From contig CANPHE010000017.1 in the NCBI GenBank assembly GCA_947573795.1, positions 1-56,864 on the forward strand: a DNA stretch of 56,864 bases, written 5' to 3'. The notes under the pieces were generated by a model. The model ran no database searches. It was given only the letters and a program-made list of their open reading frames with translations, and was not told where the DNA came from. Source of the stretch: an uncultured Alistipes sp. Its GTDB lineage: Bacteria > Bacteroidota > Bacteroidia > Bacteroidales > Rikenellaceae. Of the stretch, positions 34,655 to 43,017 are shown in pieces (positions within the stretch are counted from its first letter, which is position 1; each line of letters opens with the position of its first letter). The translations under genes were made by a program, and so were the position numbers.

Positions 34655-35575
34655 TTATAAATCCGAAGCCGTGCGGGAGAGGTATTCGAACAGCGCTTCG
34701 GCCGTAGGCTCTTTCAGCACGACGGTCTTGTCGCGGTCGAGCAGGTAGAGGGCCGGAAGATTCCGCAATACATAGCGGTCGTGCTCCTGAATGCCTGTGA
34801 TATCGAGCCCTGCGGACCAGACGGACGGTATCTTGTCGGCTGTGCGGAGCCAGCTCGTGCGGTCGCCGTCGGCGAAAATCGCCAGTACGGAGAGATTCCC
34901 TGCGGCGACGGCTTCGGACAGTCGGACATCGGATTCCAATCGTTCCATCACCTCGGTGCAGTGGGTGCATTCGGGGTCGTAAAAGAGCAGCAACAGCCGT
35001 TCGGCAGGCGTGTCGAGGAGCGTGCGGCGGCGGCCGTCGCGGTCGAGGTAAGCGAAATCGGCGGCTCGGGTACCGGGCCGGTTTTTGGCGATCGCCTGCT
35101 GCTGGTAGCGGTAACGGAGCTTCTCGGAGGCGTCGAGCCGCTGCGTGCGGAGCAGTTCATCGAGGAAAAACGAGTAATGGCCCTCGTCGTAAAGCGGCGA
35201 TTCGGGTTCGTAAAGATACTTTTCCACCGTTTCGACGAATAGCCGATAGCCGACCGGGTCCTGTTCGGCGCGGCGAAGCAGCCCCGTGGCAACCCGTCGC
35301 ACGACGGCGGTGTCGGCATGCGGAAAGAGCGAGGCGAAGTTGGCGAAATGCTGCTCGACGAATGTCGCGTTGCGGCAGCGGAGCGTATCGGCGAAGTCCA
35401 TCGCATCCCAGAAATGATCGAGGATATAGGCGGCGCGTTCGCGCGGCGTGCGCAGTGCCGCAGGAACCGTCGGGAGGGGCAGTTCGTCGGGCTGAGGGGC
35501 AACGGTCGTCTCCCGGCCGGAAGCCGGGAGATATATCGTCGCGGCGGCGAGCAGAACGAGCAGGCGGCGGAACAT
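34655..35575 (-). CDS. DUF5106 / thioredoxin-like periplasmic protein
   Basis: A 306-residue exported protein (signal peptide about 1-20). The N-terminal 160 residues match the DUF5106 family. The C-terminal half is a TlpA/thioredoxin-like fold with a CxxC active site, C203-T-H-C206, in LLLLFYDPECTHC, and the cis-Pro segment NLPALYLLD. It probably reduces, oxidises or isomerises disulfides in the periplasm. It starts 5 nt after the DUF4906 stop and so appears to be the last gene of the fimbrial operon. A link to folding of fimbrial subunits is possible but unproven. Confidence 0.88.
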   Translation of the reverse strand: MFRRLLVLLAAATIYLPASGRETTVAPQPDELPLPTVPAALRTPRERAAYILDHFWDAMDFADTLRCRNATFVEQHFANFASLFPHADTAVVRRVATGLLRRAEQDPVGYRLFVETVEKYLYEPESPLYDEGHYSFFLDELLRTQRLDASEKLRYRYQQQAIAKNRPGTRAADFAYLDRDGRRRTLLDTPAERLLLLFYDPECTHCTEVMERLESDVRLSEAVAAGNLSVLAIFADGDRTSWLRTADKIPSVWSAGLDITGIQEHDRYVLRNLPALYLLDRDKTVVLKEPTAEALFEYLSRTASDL

Positions 35576-35580
35576 ACCGG

Positions 35581-38500
35581 TTAATAATCTTCGACCAGAC
35601 GGATAAAGGCGGCGTCGCTACCTGTGTCTCCTAAAAATGCGTTTCCTGCAAACGCATTGAAATCGTAGGTCGAAACATTGATGTCCCAAGACACATTGTC
35701 TCCACTCTTTTGTTGTACCCAATAAATTGCGCCGTAATTATTGCAAATGTCATAAAGTTGCGGACGATATTTTACAATTGGCTCTGTAAAGAGTGCCGCT
35801 TGGTTTGCATATCTCAAGACCGCTTTATAACCACCTTCATTAATGCCGTCCTTGCGGCGTCCGTAGCCGGCAACGCCTACCGGGAAGAAGATGTTTTTTC
35901 CCGTATCGGGATCGTAGGCGAAACATCCGCGCATACCCCGTCCCAAGGTATCCGGATGGTAGTAGGCGAAGTTATAGGCTTCTGTTACGTCATCCATCGT
36001 CGTGGTCGCCCGATCGCCGTAGAGAATGCCGAATGCGGATTGGCATTGGTTTCTCAGGGCTTCGAAGTCCTTGGATTCCGCTACGTGGCAGGTTTTTCCG
36101 TCGATCGTTTGAAGTTGCGTGCTGAAACCTGCTCCGTCTCGGCTCTCACTTGTAATTTTGTCCCATGTCGCTGTTCCTGATGCGGTTATAGCTCCAGTCT
36201 TGTGATCGACATATACGGGGGCGAGTTTGAATTCGGTCTTGGAATTATCGGCGAAATTGTCGAATTTATTATTTATGGCGTCGATCGGTTGACCGATATT
36301 TCCGTAACGGAACAAAGAACCCTCTTCGAGCGGCGATTCTCCCTCCTTATTCTGGTAACGCAGGTTGAAACAGTGCCATCTGCAACCGTTCGGGACGATG
36401 TTATCCGGCGCGTAGCCCTGCCGCACGAAGATACGATGGATGCATGAATAGTTGTGGTATTCGATCTTGATAATGCCGTAGCGGCATTTGTCCTTGTCGA
36501 TCGTACCGTTGGGCTGGTAGGTGAATTCGATGTCGCTTCCGGTCGAACCGTTGACGACTCCGTTGACGACTCCGTTGAGTTTGATCCAGTCTCCGCCCTT
36601 TTCGACCGTGGCCCGCCACGGACCTTGTGAGGGATTGGAGCTGAATTTCGGAGAACTCTCGCTCATGCGGCGCAGCAACTTGACATGGAACGGGGCATCG
36701 TTGTCGTGACGCCGGTAGATGCCTTTGGGGTTAATCATACGGCGAACCTGGATGATGCGGACCGTATCTTTGACCTCCCGGCCGTCGATGTTGGCCGTGA
36801 TCTCCACGTAGGCCGAACGCGTATAGGAGAAATAGGGGTTATTGCCCGTAAGTCCCGTTGTTGGAACCAGGTTCATTGCCCGGGTATAACACGGAATATT
36901 GAACACCGTAACATTGTTGTCTGCGTCTACCCGTGTGGTGTAATTTCCGTTCCCGAGGTTCGGATCCGTGCTTGGATCGAGGTAGTATTCTCGTTCACCG
37001 CGATGGGGCCCCTTTTCGTCTGCTATTGTCAGTATTTTGTTTTTGTCTGAGGTGTAGCTGGCCACTCCGCCTGGATAGTTTTTTATCAAATCGGTGCGAT
37101 CCTGGAACCAGTAGAAATAGTTGTAGCCGTTCCAGTATCGTTTGGCGTCACCGATGACCTTTTTGGAGGTTTTTACCAGCGACAGAAATCCGTTCCAGGG
37201 ACCGTCTTTGATTTTGGGGTTATCTAACTTCGCATCGGCAGGGGTCCATCCTGAGTAGGTCGGGTTCCCGCTTATCGTGTATACCTCTTTGTCCCAATAG
37301 GTAAATTCGCCCTTTTTTACGCTGTCGGGCTGCCAGTTGTTCTGAACGATGCGCGCCTTGATCTTGCCGCCGGTGATCTTGCCCTTGATCTTCACGGGCA
37401 GCATCATCGAGTGGTCGTAGAGGTAGGAGATAAAGTAAGGGTTGGGGGCGTAGATGCCGTCCTCCTCGTTGTAGACGATATGCCAGTCGACGTCGTTGGC
37501 GTTGCCCAGGAACCGCAGCGTGAGTTTGTAGTGGAAATTACGCTCGGCGTTGTAGTCGTCGACGGTATTCTTGCCCAGCATGAAGCGGTAACGGATCGGT
37601 CCCTTGCCGGGATTGGTCAGCGAGTTGGAGATATAGTAACCCTCGACCTCGATATAGGTGCCGCAGGGCTTGCCGTCGCGATAGTCCTCGTTCGTGGGGT
37701 CGTTGCCGTCGGGGTAGTCGATCTTTTGGTCCCCGTCGGCATCCTGGCGCTTGTCGTGCGTCTTTTTCCAGCCCTTGCCCTGCATGTTCTCGTAGAAGAA
37801 GAGCGATTGCGCGTCGTTGGCATGCAGCTTCGGGTCGGTGCCGTCGAGCGGGTTGTCGCCTTTGGTCAGCTGGGGCCACTGGTTGAAATCGTCGCTGTGG
37901 GAGAAGTAGAGCGTGTCGCTGTTTTCGTAGAGGTGCTCCGCACGTTCGATACGCGTGGAGTCGTTGGGTTCGAGCAGGGCGCAGGTCCGCGGAACGTTGT
38001 GGATGTGGACCGACTTGATGTAGATATACGTGTTCTCGTAGAGCTCCTTCGTATCGAAGGAGATCGTGACTTTCGACGCGGCACGGCGAATCCAGGCGTG
38101 CAGCGTTTGCCGGGCGCGGTCGATCCTAATCAGTTCGGCTTCGCCCTTGGCTTTCGAGGGCGAAGTGCTCGTACTGAAGTAGCCCGACATTTGGTTGTTG
38201 GCCGGTATGTCGTCCGGCTCCCACGTCAGCGAGATAGCCCGGAATTTCTTTTCGTCGTCGAGCGCATCCTTATAGGCGGCATCGGCGCTCAGGTCGCCCA
38301 TGTTAGCGGCCGCGTAGATGCGGTAGCTGCCGTAGGGGATGTTGCAGCTGAACTCGGCGCGCTGCGTCGGGGTATCGGAGACGCTGCCGCGGTCGATGTC
38401 CGAAATTTTCAGTTCCTCGTGCGTGAAATAGCGGTTGCCGCAGAGATGTCCGTCGGCGTCGTACCAGACGATGAAAAGATCGTCGATGGCGCCGATGGCA

Positions 38501-38688
38501 TTGCCGGCCGAACTGCGGGTGCGGCCCAGTTCGGCGGTAGCGGTCGGGTAGAAAGTCGTGCTCAGCGATACGCGGCACTCTCCGTCGCCCGGAGGTGCGA
38601 TTTCGTCGTCGATTTCGTCGTACGTGCAACCTGCGAGGCTCCAAAGGATGCCGCACAGCAGCAGTCGGAATAGGATCCTGCTTTTCAT
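35581..38688 (-). CDS. large DUF4906 domain lipoprotein, probable fimbrial tip or accessory subunit
   Basis: A 1035-residue lipoprotein with lipobox SLAGC (Cys21). The N-terminal part (about 38-400) resembles fimbrial anchor/subunit domains (VSLSTTFYPT, IYAAANMGDLS, YRFMLGKNTVDDYNAERNFHYKLTL). The region around 420-1030 contains the DUF4906 domain and many aromatic beta-strand segments. Homologous large proteins in Mfa-type clusters sit at the fimbrial tip and may act as adhesins. Here the position downstream of mfa1, mfa2 and an accessory subunit supports that, by inference. The gene lies 11 nt after the preceding subunit. Codon use in 35.6-37.4 kb seems less GC-rich than in its N-terminal part, which could reflect recombination of the tip region. 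Confidence 0.85.
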   Translation of the reverse strand: MKSRILFRLLLCGILWSLAGCTYDEIDDEIAPPGDGECRVSLSTTFYPTATAELGRTRSSAGNAIGAIDDLFIVWYDADGHLCGNRYFTHEELKISDIDRGSVSDTPTQRAEFSCNIPYGSYRIYAAANMGDLSADAAYKDALDDEKKFRAISLTWEPDDIPANNQMSGYFSTSTSPSKAKGEAELIRIDRARQTLHAWIRRAASKVTISFDTKELYENTYIYIKSVHIHNVPRTCALLEPNDSTRIERAEHLYENSDTLYFSHSDDFNQWPQLTKGDNPLDGTDPKLHANDAQSLFFYENMQGKGWKKTHDKRQDADGDQKIDYPDGNDPTNEDYRDGKPCGTYIEVEGYYISNSLTNPGKGPIRYRFMLGKNTVDDYNAERNFHYKLTLRFLGNANDVDWHIVYNEEDGIYAPNPYFISYLYDHSMMLPVKIKGKITGGKIKARIVQNNWQPDSVKKGEFTYWDKEVYTISGNPTYSGWTPADAKLDNPKIKDGPWNGFLSLVKTSKKVIGDAKRYWNGYNYFYWFQDRTDLIKNYPGGVASYTSDKNKILTIADEKGPHRGEREYYLDPSTDPNLGNGNYTTRVDADNNVTVFNIPCYTRAMNLVPTTGLTGNNPYFSYTRSAYVEITANIDGREVKDTVRIIQVRRMINPKGIYRRHDNDAPFHVKLLRRMSESSPKFSSNPSQGPWRATVEKGGDWIKLNGVVNGVVNGSTGSDIEFTYQPNGTIDKDKCRYGIIKIEYHNYSCIHRIFVRQGYAPDNIVPNGCRWHCFNLRYQNKEGESPLEEGSLFRYGNIGQPIDAINNKFDNFADNSKTEFKLAPVYVDHKTGAITASGTATWDKITSESRDGAGFSTQLQTIDGKTCHVAESKDFEALRNQCQSAFGILYGDRATTTMDDVTEAYNFAYYHPDTLGRGMRGCFAYDPDTGKNIFFPVGVAGYGRRKDGINEGGYKAVLRYANQAALFTEPIVKYRPQLYDICNNYGAIYWVQQKSGDNVSWDINVSTYDFNAFAGNAFLGDTGSDAAFIRLVEDY

Positions 38689-38699
38689 GGTTTCATTTT

Positions 38700-39845
38700 T
38701 TAAGGCAGTATGCCGAATCCCGGATCGAGCTCCTTGACTTCGTAGGGGAATACGTCGACGATGAATTCCGGTTCTGCGGATTTCACGACCGAGAACCGAT
38801 AGTAGCGGTTGCGGCGGATGTCGAACGGATCGCCCAATGCCGCGCCGTCGGCCGGAGCGTTGTAATATTTGAACTCGATGGGATACTCTTTATCGGGGAA
38901 TTCCTTGAATTTCACATGTATCTGTGCGGCGTCGGCGGCCTTGCCCCCGCCGGCCGTCGTGTTGCGGTATTCGGGGATGTAGATCGTATAGCGGCCCGGG
39001 GCGGTCTCGTCGAAGGCGAGCGGCATTTTCGCATCGGTGTCGTTGCGGTCGCCGTAGAGGTGGAGCCGTTTGACGTAATCGACGATGCCGTTCTCGTAGA
39101 AGATGTAGTCCGACTGGTCGTAGACACCTTCCGGGGCGCAGTAGCCGCGGCTGTTGTAGCGGTCGAGCGTTACGGACTCGATGGTCCAGGTGTCGGCCGT
39201 GTAGCAGACCTCGACTTTCGCCATGGCGCGCAGCAGGTGGATCGTACCTACGTAGGTGAGCATGTCCGGAACGAAGATCATGTCGGTGCAGCTCTTGACG
39301 CCGAACATCGGGATCAACCGTTTTTTTTGCGGGTCGTTCGAGAGCCGGAACGGCGTTCGATAGTCGTACAGGCTGCTTGCGGAGGTGCAGATATCGTCGA
39401 TCGTGGTGCTTCCGGCGACCGGGGTGGGGTAGGCGGGCCAGTTGGCCAGCACGACGACCTTGAACGCATCGGGTAGCGACTGTTCGATCTTGCCCGCGAC
39501 TTCGTAGAGCTTCGCACGCAGTGGATTGTCGCTCAGCGGTGTAAGCGTTTCGGGGGTGAAGGTGTCGATGTATTTGTCGTCGGTCGAGAAGAAATAAATC
39601 CGGTAGTCGCGGTTTTCCAGGTCGATGTAGTTCTCGTAATCCACCGCGGTGCCGTCGTCGAGATCGGCGCGGGTGTCATAGGCGGACGACGTATCGCCCA
39701 GGGCGATGCGGAATCCGACTTGCATCGGCTCGGGATCGGCGGGACGTACGGGTATGTCGATCGCCTCCCTGCTGCACGAGACGCATATCGTGCAACAGAG
39801 CAGGGCGATGACCGCCGCGGTCCGTATGTCGCTTCCGATCTTCAT
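38700..39845 (-). CDS. Mfa-type fimbrial accessory subunit lipoprotein
   Basis: A 381-residue lipoprotein; the start at 39845 gives MKIGSDIRTAAVIALLCC and a lipobox ending ICVSC (Cys24). An in-frame ATG 81 nt upstream lacks a signal and overlaps the preceding gene. The body shows the two-domain beta-sandwich pattern of fimbrillin-like proteins (YRIYFFSTDDKYI, LRAMAKVEVCYTADTW, GRYTIYIPEYRNT, RYYRFSVVKS). It is probably a minor subunit between the Mfa2 anchor and the DUF4906 protein. Specific naming (Mfa3/Mfa4-like) is not justified from sequence alone. It follows mfa2 by 17 nt. Confidence 0.8.
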   Translation of the reverse strand: MKIGSDIRTAAVIALLCCTICVSCSREAIDIPVRPADPEPMQVGFRIALGDTSSAYDTRADLDDGTAVDYENYIDLENRDYRIYFFSTDDKYIDTFTPETLTPLSDNPLRAKLYEVAGKIEQSLPDAFKVVVLANWPAYPTPVAGSTTIDDICTSASSLYDYRTPFRLSNDPQKKRLIPMFGVKSCTDMIFVPDMLTYVGTIHLLRAMAKVEVCYTADTWTIESVTLDRYNSRGYCAPEGVYDQSDYIFYENGIVDYVKRLHLYGDRNDTDAKMPLAFDETAPGRYTIYIPEYRNTTAGGGKAADAAQIHVKFKEFPDKEYPIEFKYYNAPADGAALGDPFDIRRNRYYRFSVVKSAEPEFIVDVFPYEVKELDPGFGILP

Positions 39846-39862
39846 CTTTGCGATTCCCTGCG

Positions 39863-40930
39863 CTATAACCCCGTATTCTGCAATACGACCATCCAGGATT
39901 CGATATAGATATATGCATCGTACCACTGGTCTTTCTCGTCGAGGAAGAACGTCATGTTGTATTCATCCTGGCGATCGAGATATTCCTGGTCGTCCATTGC
40001 TTCATTATATCTGCCTTTAACCAACAGGGCGTAGTCGACCAGCGGGATCGAGAACACCGTTTCGCCGGTGTCTTTCTTCACTGTCAGACGTACGTCGTCG
40101 CCCTTGCTCAGGCGTGCCGTCGTCAGTTCGGCGATTGCGACGCTTACCGAACTGACAGCGCGGTTCGGTTCCTCGATAGCAGCCGGTGCGGCGGCGATGC
40201 CGGGAACGGCTGCCGGATCGGGTTTGACCTCCGCCGTGCCCGAACGGGTCAGCCAGGCGTGGTAGGTGATCCGTTCGTCGGGCAGCAATTCGTTGTTCCA
40301 GTCCATACGGCCGTTCGAAGCCTCGATCGAGAAGGTGAAGCGTTTCTCGTCGACCGGTGCGCCCGAGAGGTGCTGCAACACCACGCGCACGTTGTTGGTA
40401 TTTTTGACGAGCGGTACGATGTATTCGTAGGTGCCTTCCGTATCGGCGAAATGCTGGCCGGCGAGATATCCGTGATAGAGCCGGTCGAGGTCCTTGCGGA
40501 CATGGGCCGTGCCGTCGGTGTCGCGCTCCCGGTTGAGCGTGCAGGTGAGTTCGCGGCCTACGGTCGAGGTCGGAATGGCAAACGACGTGCCGTCCTGGAC
40601 GACGCACCATGCCAGCAAGTCGTAATCGCCCGGTTCGATATCTACGGTCATGGCGTAATCTGCGGCGGCGAGCGCTTCGCCCTCCTCGGTTTTCTGCCAG
40701 ATCACGCGGCCTTCGGCGTCGAGCACGTAGAGCGTGACCGACTCGACTTCGTGGGCGAAGGCATCGGCGAACTTCAGGTTGTGATCGTAGCGGAATTTCA
40801 CGCGGTAGTTGATCGAACAGTCGCCTTCGTCGTCGTAAATCATCGAATCGCATGCGACCAGCGACCAGCAGCCGACGAGTATCGCCAGCAATGCCGGGGC
40901 CGTTTTTCTCACATAAGACGATAGTGACAT
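39863..40930 (-). CDS. mfa2: FimB/Mfa2 family fimbrial anchor subunit
   Basis: Mfa2-type proteins anchor the fimbria to the outer membrane and limit its length. The start at 40930 gives MSLSSYVRKTAPALL with lipobox LVAC (Cys27), followed by the typical DSMIYDDEGDC opening of FimB/Mfa2 proteins. Further family traits are YRVKFRYDHNLKFADAFAHEVESVTLYVLD and GDYDLLAWC. The product has 355 residues. The upstream open frame is arginine-rich and runs through the hairpin at 41066-41102, so it was rejected. The gene follows mfa1 after a 198-nt gap, the largest inside this operon. Confidence 0.9.
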   Translation of the reverse strand: MSLSSYVRKTAPALLAILVGCWSLVACDSMIYDDEGDCSINYRVKFRYDHNLKFADAFAHEVESVTLYVLDAEGRVIWQKTEEGEALAAADYAMTVDIEPGDYDLLAWCVVQDGTSFAIPTSTVGRELTCTLNRERDTDGTAHVRKDLDRLYHGYLAGQHFADTEGTYEYIVPLVKNTNNVRVVLQHLSGAPVDEKRFTFSIEASNGRMDWNNELLPDERITYHAWLTRSGTAEVKPDPAAVPGIAAAPAAIEEPNRAVSSVSVAIAELTTARLSKGDDVRLTVKKDTGETVFSIPLVDYALLVKGRYNEAMDDQEYLDRQDEYNMTFFLDEKDQWYDAYIYIESWMVVLQNTGL

Positions 40931-41065
40931 GGTGTCGTGTGTATGCTTTATATTATGGTCTGCGCTTCCGCGCAGCGGATTTTCGTTTTCGGTGGGAAAC
41001 ATCCTTTCGCGGCGTCTCCGGGGCCGTTCCTCTCTTCGCACCGGAACGGAAGTGCTTTTCAAGAA

Positions 41066-41102
41066 CCCGAACAGGAAGCCCTTGCGGGCCCTCCTGTTCG
41101 GG
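41066..41102 (-). terminator. strong intra-operon hairpin between mfa1 and mfa2
   Basis: An 11-bp perfect stem (41066-41076 with 41092-41102, CCCGAACAGGA/TCCTGTTCGGG) is topped by GCCC-TTGC-GGGC. On the minus strand it is followed by TTCTTGAAAAG, a poor U-run. It probably causes partial termination, or protects the 3' end of the mfa1 mRNA, so that the major subunit outnumbers the anchor. Confidence 0.65.
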
Positions 41103-41128
41103 ATTGTCTGTTCGAATCTCAGGTCGGA

Positions 41129-42970
41129 TTACAGACCTACGGTCTGGTCGACGACCTTCCACGAGAGGACATTGATCGTAGCGCCTACGTAGTAGGTCTC
41201 CTTCGGATCGCTGGCACCCGGGATAACGATTTCGCTCGGATCGAAAATACCCTGTCCGAGGCGGATCAGGCTGTTGACCGTCACCTTGTAGTGGTGGTTA
41301 CGAACGATACCGTAACGGCCTTCGGGCTTGTAGGTCTTGTCGTTTTCCGTTACGTTGGTAGCGTTGTTCATGTGCTCGATGGGAATGGTGTAGTACATCA
41401 GACCGCCCTTGAAGCCGGTAGCCAAGTTGTTCGCATCGAATGCGGCGAGCGTATCGTCGATGTTCTTGATGAAGTCAGCCGTGAGATTGATCTCCGAGAA
41501 GTCGTCCTCTGCATACTGACCGTTTACGTCGGGCGTGGCATCGGCGTTCAGCTTGTAGAGTTTTTCACCCTCGGCCAGTTGCTTCATCTTCACGACAACG
41601 ACGCCGTCGTTCTGGTGCTTCAGCTCGAATTTGTTTTCATCGATCTGCGTGAATACGGCACCTTCGCCTTCGCCCGTCTTGGTCCATATGTTCAGATCGA
41701 GTTTCTCGGTATACTGGAGACGATTGAGTACGAATTTGATGAAGTCGGCCTCCTCGTAAAGCACGCCGCGATATTTCACGTAGTTGACTTTGCTGCCATC
41801 GGGAGCCGTGACCTCGGCGATCAGCAGGATGTTCGTAACGGCATCGGTGAAGTACTCCGTAACGAACTCCTTCGTGTTGGTGTTTTCGTTGCAGTACTGC
41901 GACTTGCCGATATTGCCGGCGCCGTCGTCCTTCGCCAAATCCAGTACTTGGTTTGCCGTAAGGTATTTCAGCGTAGCACCGTCGGCGATTTCGGTTGCCG
42001 AGTCCGGATAAGTGCCGATACCGTAGTTGTAGGACTTGCCCCAATAGCTGCGGAAATAATCGGGATCGGTCCATTTCTCGATATCCCAGGTCGACATGTC
42101 GAAGTTCCACTTCGTGTCGATGTTCTTCATCATGTACGAATCCTGCGTCGTGGCGGTCAGGCCCCAGCCCAGGATATGTACGTACATCTCCTCGGCACCG
42201 ATGCCCGGAGTCGTGGTATCGTCGCCTTCGGTCGTTTCGTTGTCCTTGTTATCGTCGCCGGCAACGGTCACCTTGATCGAGTAGGTGTTGGGCTTGTCGG
42301 GAACCGGAACCAGCTCGGAGTTGTCGAAGTTCAGGGTAACCTTGGCGGCCAGACGCTCTACATAAACGACAACGGCGTTTTGCGGATTGGCGACAGGCTC
42401 GGTCTCGAAATTGCCCTCGGTGATCTCGGTCACGAAGTAGTTGGGAACTTTCTCCGTGCCGTCGGGGTTACGTACGTAGCTCGACGTGCTCATGATGAAG
42501 TTGCCGTTGCTATTCTTGTAGTCGCCGGCCATTTTCTTCTCCATTTCCGCGAGCGTAGCACCCGGCGTGAACGTACCCGGGGCGTTGAGCACCGTTACCA
42601 TGTATTTGGGGAAGTTTTTGCCTTCGAGACCTTTCAATACGACTACCGAATTGCTCTTGAACTCGATGTTCTCGTCCGGACGCTTGTTGTTGGCGGTACC
42701 GTCGTCCCAAACGTTGGCCTGGCTGACGAAAACGCCTTCCTCATCGTAGAAATAGAAATCGGCCGACGTGATTTCATGTTCCTTGGCACTGCCGTATTCC
42801 AGCCCGCCGTCGTTGGCACGGGTGTCGTTGGCGTAGTTGATGCGAACGGTCAGATAGGCCTGATCGCCGGTCAGCGTCGGCTTGACGCCCCCGTTTTCCG
42901 ACGGATCGTCGGAGCATGCACAAAGCGCTGCACATGCCATCATTCCGAGAATGAATCTCTTCGTTTTCAT
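41129..42970 (-). CDS. mfa1: Mfa1 family major fimbrial subunit (type V pilin)
   Basis: This is the main shaft protein of the fimbria. It is exported as a lipoprotein (MKTKRFILGMMACAALCAC, Cys19). In P. gingivalis homologues an Arg-specific protease removes the N-terminal strand to allow donor-strand polymerisation; arginine-containing sites exist here (e.g. NDTRANDGG), but their use is inferred. The 613-residue body has Mfa1 features including VTLNFDNSELVPVP, RYGIVRNHHYKVTVNS and the classic C-terminus TINVLSWKVVDQTVGL, which supplies the donor strand. It lies 47 nt after the DUF3868/OmpA-like gene and before the strong hairpin at 41066-41102. Confidence 0.93.
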   Translation of the reverse strand: MKTKRFILGMMACAALCACSDDPSENGGVKPTLTGDQAYLTVRINYANDTRANDGGLEYGSAKEHEITSADFYFYDEEGVFVSQANVWDDGTANNKRPDENIEFKSNSVVVLKGLEGKNFPKYMVTVLNAPGTFTPGATLAEMEKKMAGDYKNSNGNFIMSTSSYVRNPDGTEKVPNYFVTEITEGNFETEPVANPQNAVVVYVERLAAKVTLNFDNSELVPVPDKPNTYSIKVTVAGDDNKDNETTEGDDTTTPGIGAEEMYVHILGWGLTATTQDSYMMKNIDTKWNFDMSTWDIEKWTDPDYFRSYWGKSYNYGIGTYPDSATEIADGATLKYLTANQVLDLAKDDGAGNIGKSQYCNENTNTKEFVTEYFTDAVTNILLIAEVTAPDGSKVNYVKYRGVLYEEADFIKFVLNRLQYTEKLDLNIWTKTGEGEGAVFTQIDENKFELKHQNDGVVVVKMKQLAEGEKLYKLNADATPDVNGQYAEDDFSEINLTADFIKNIDDTLAAFDANNLATGFKGGLMYYTIPIEHMNNATNVTENDKTYKPEGRYGIVRNHHYKVTVNSLIRLGQGIFDPSEIVIPGASDPKETYYVGATINVLSWKVVDQTVGL

Positions 42971-43017
42971 AAATAGTGATTTAAGTGTGTTGATAGTTGA
43001 AAATTATTTTGGTGTTC

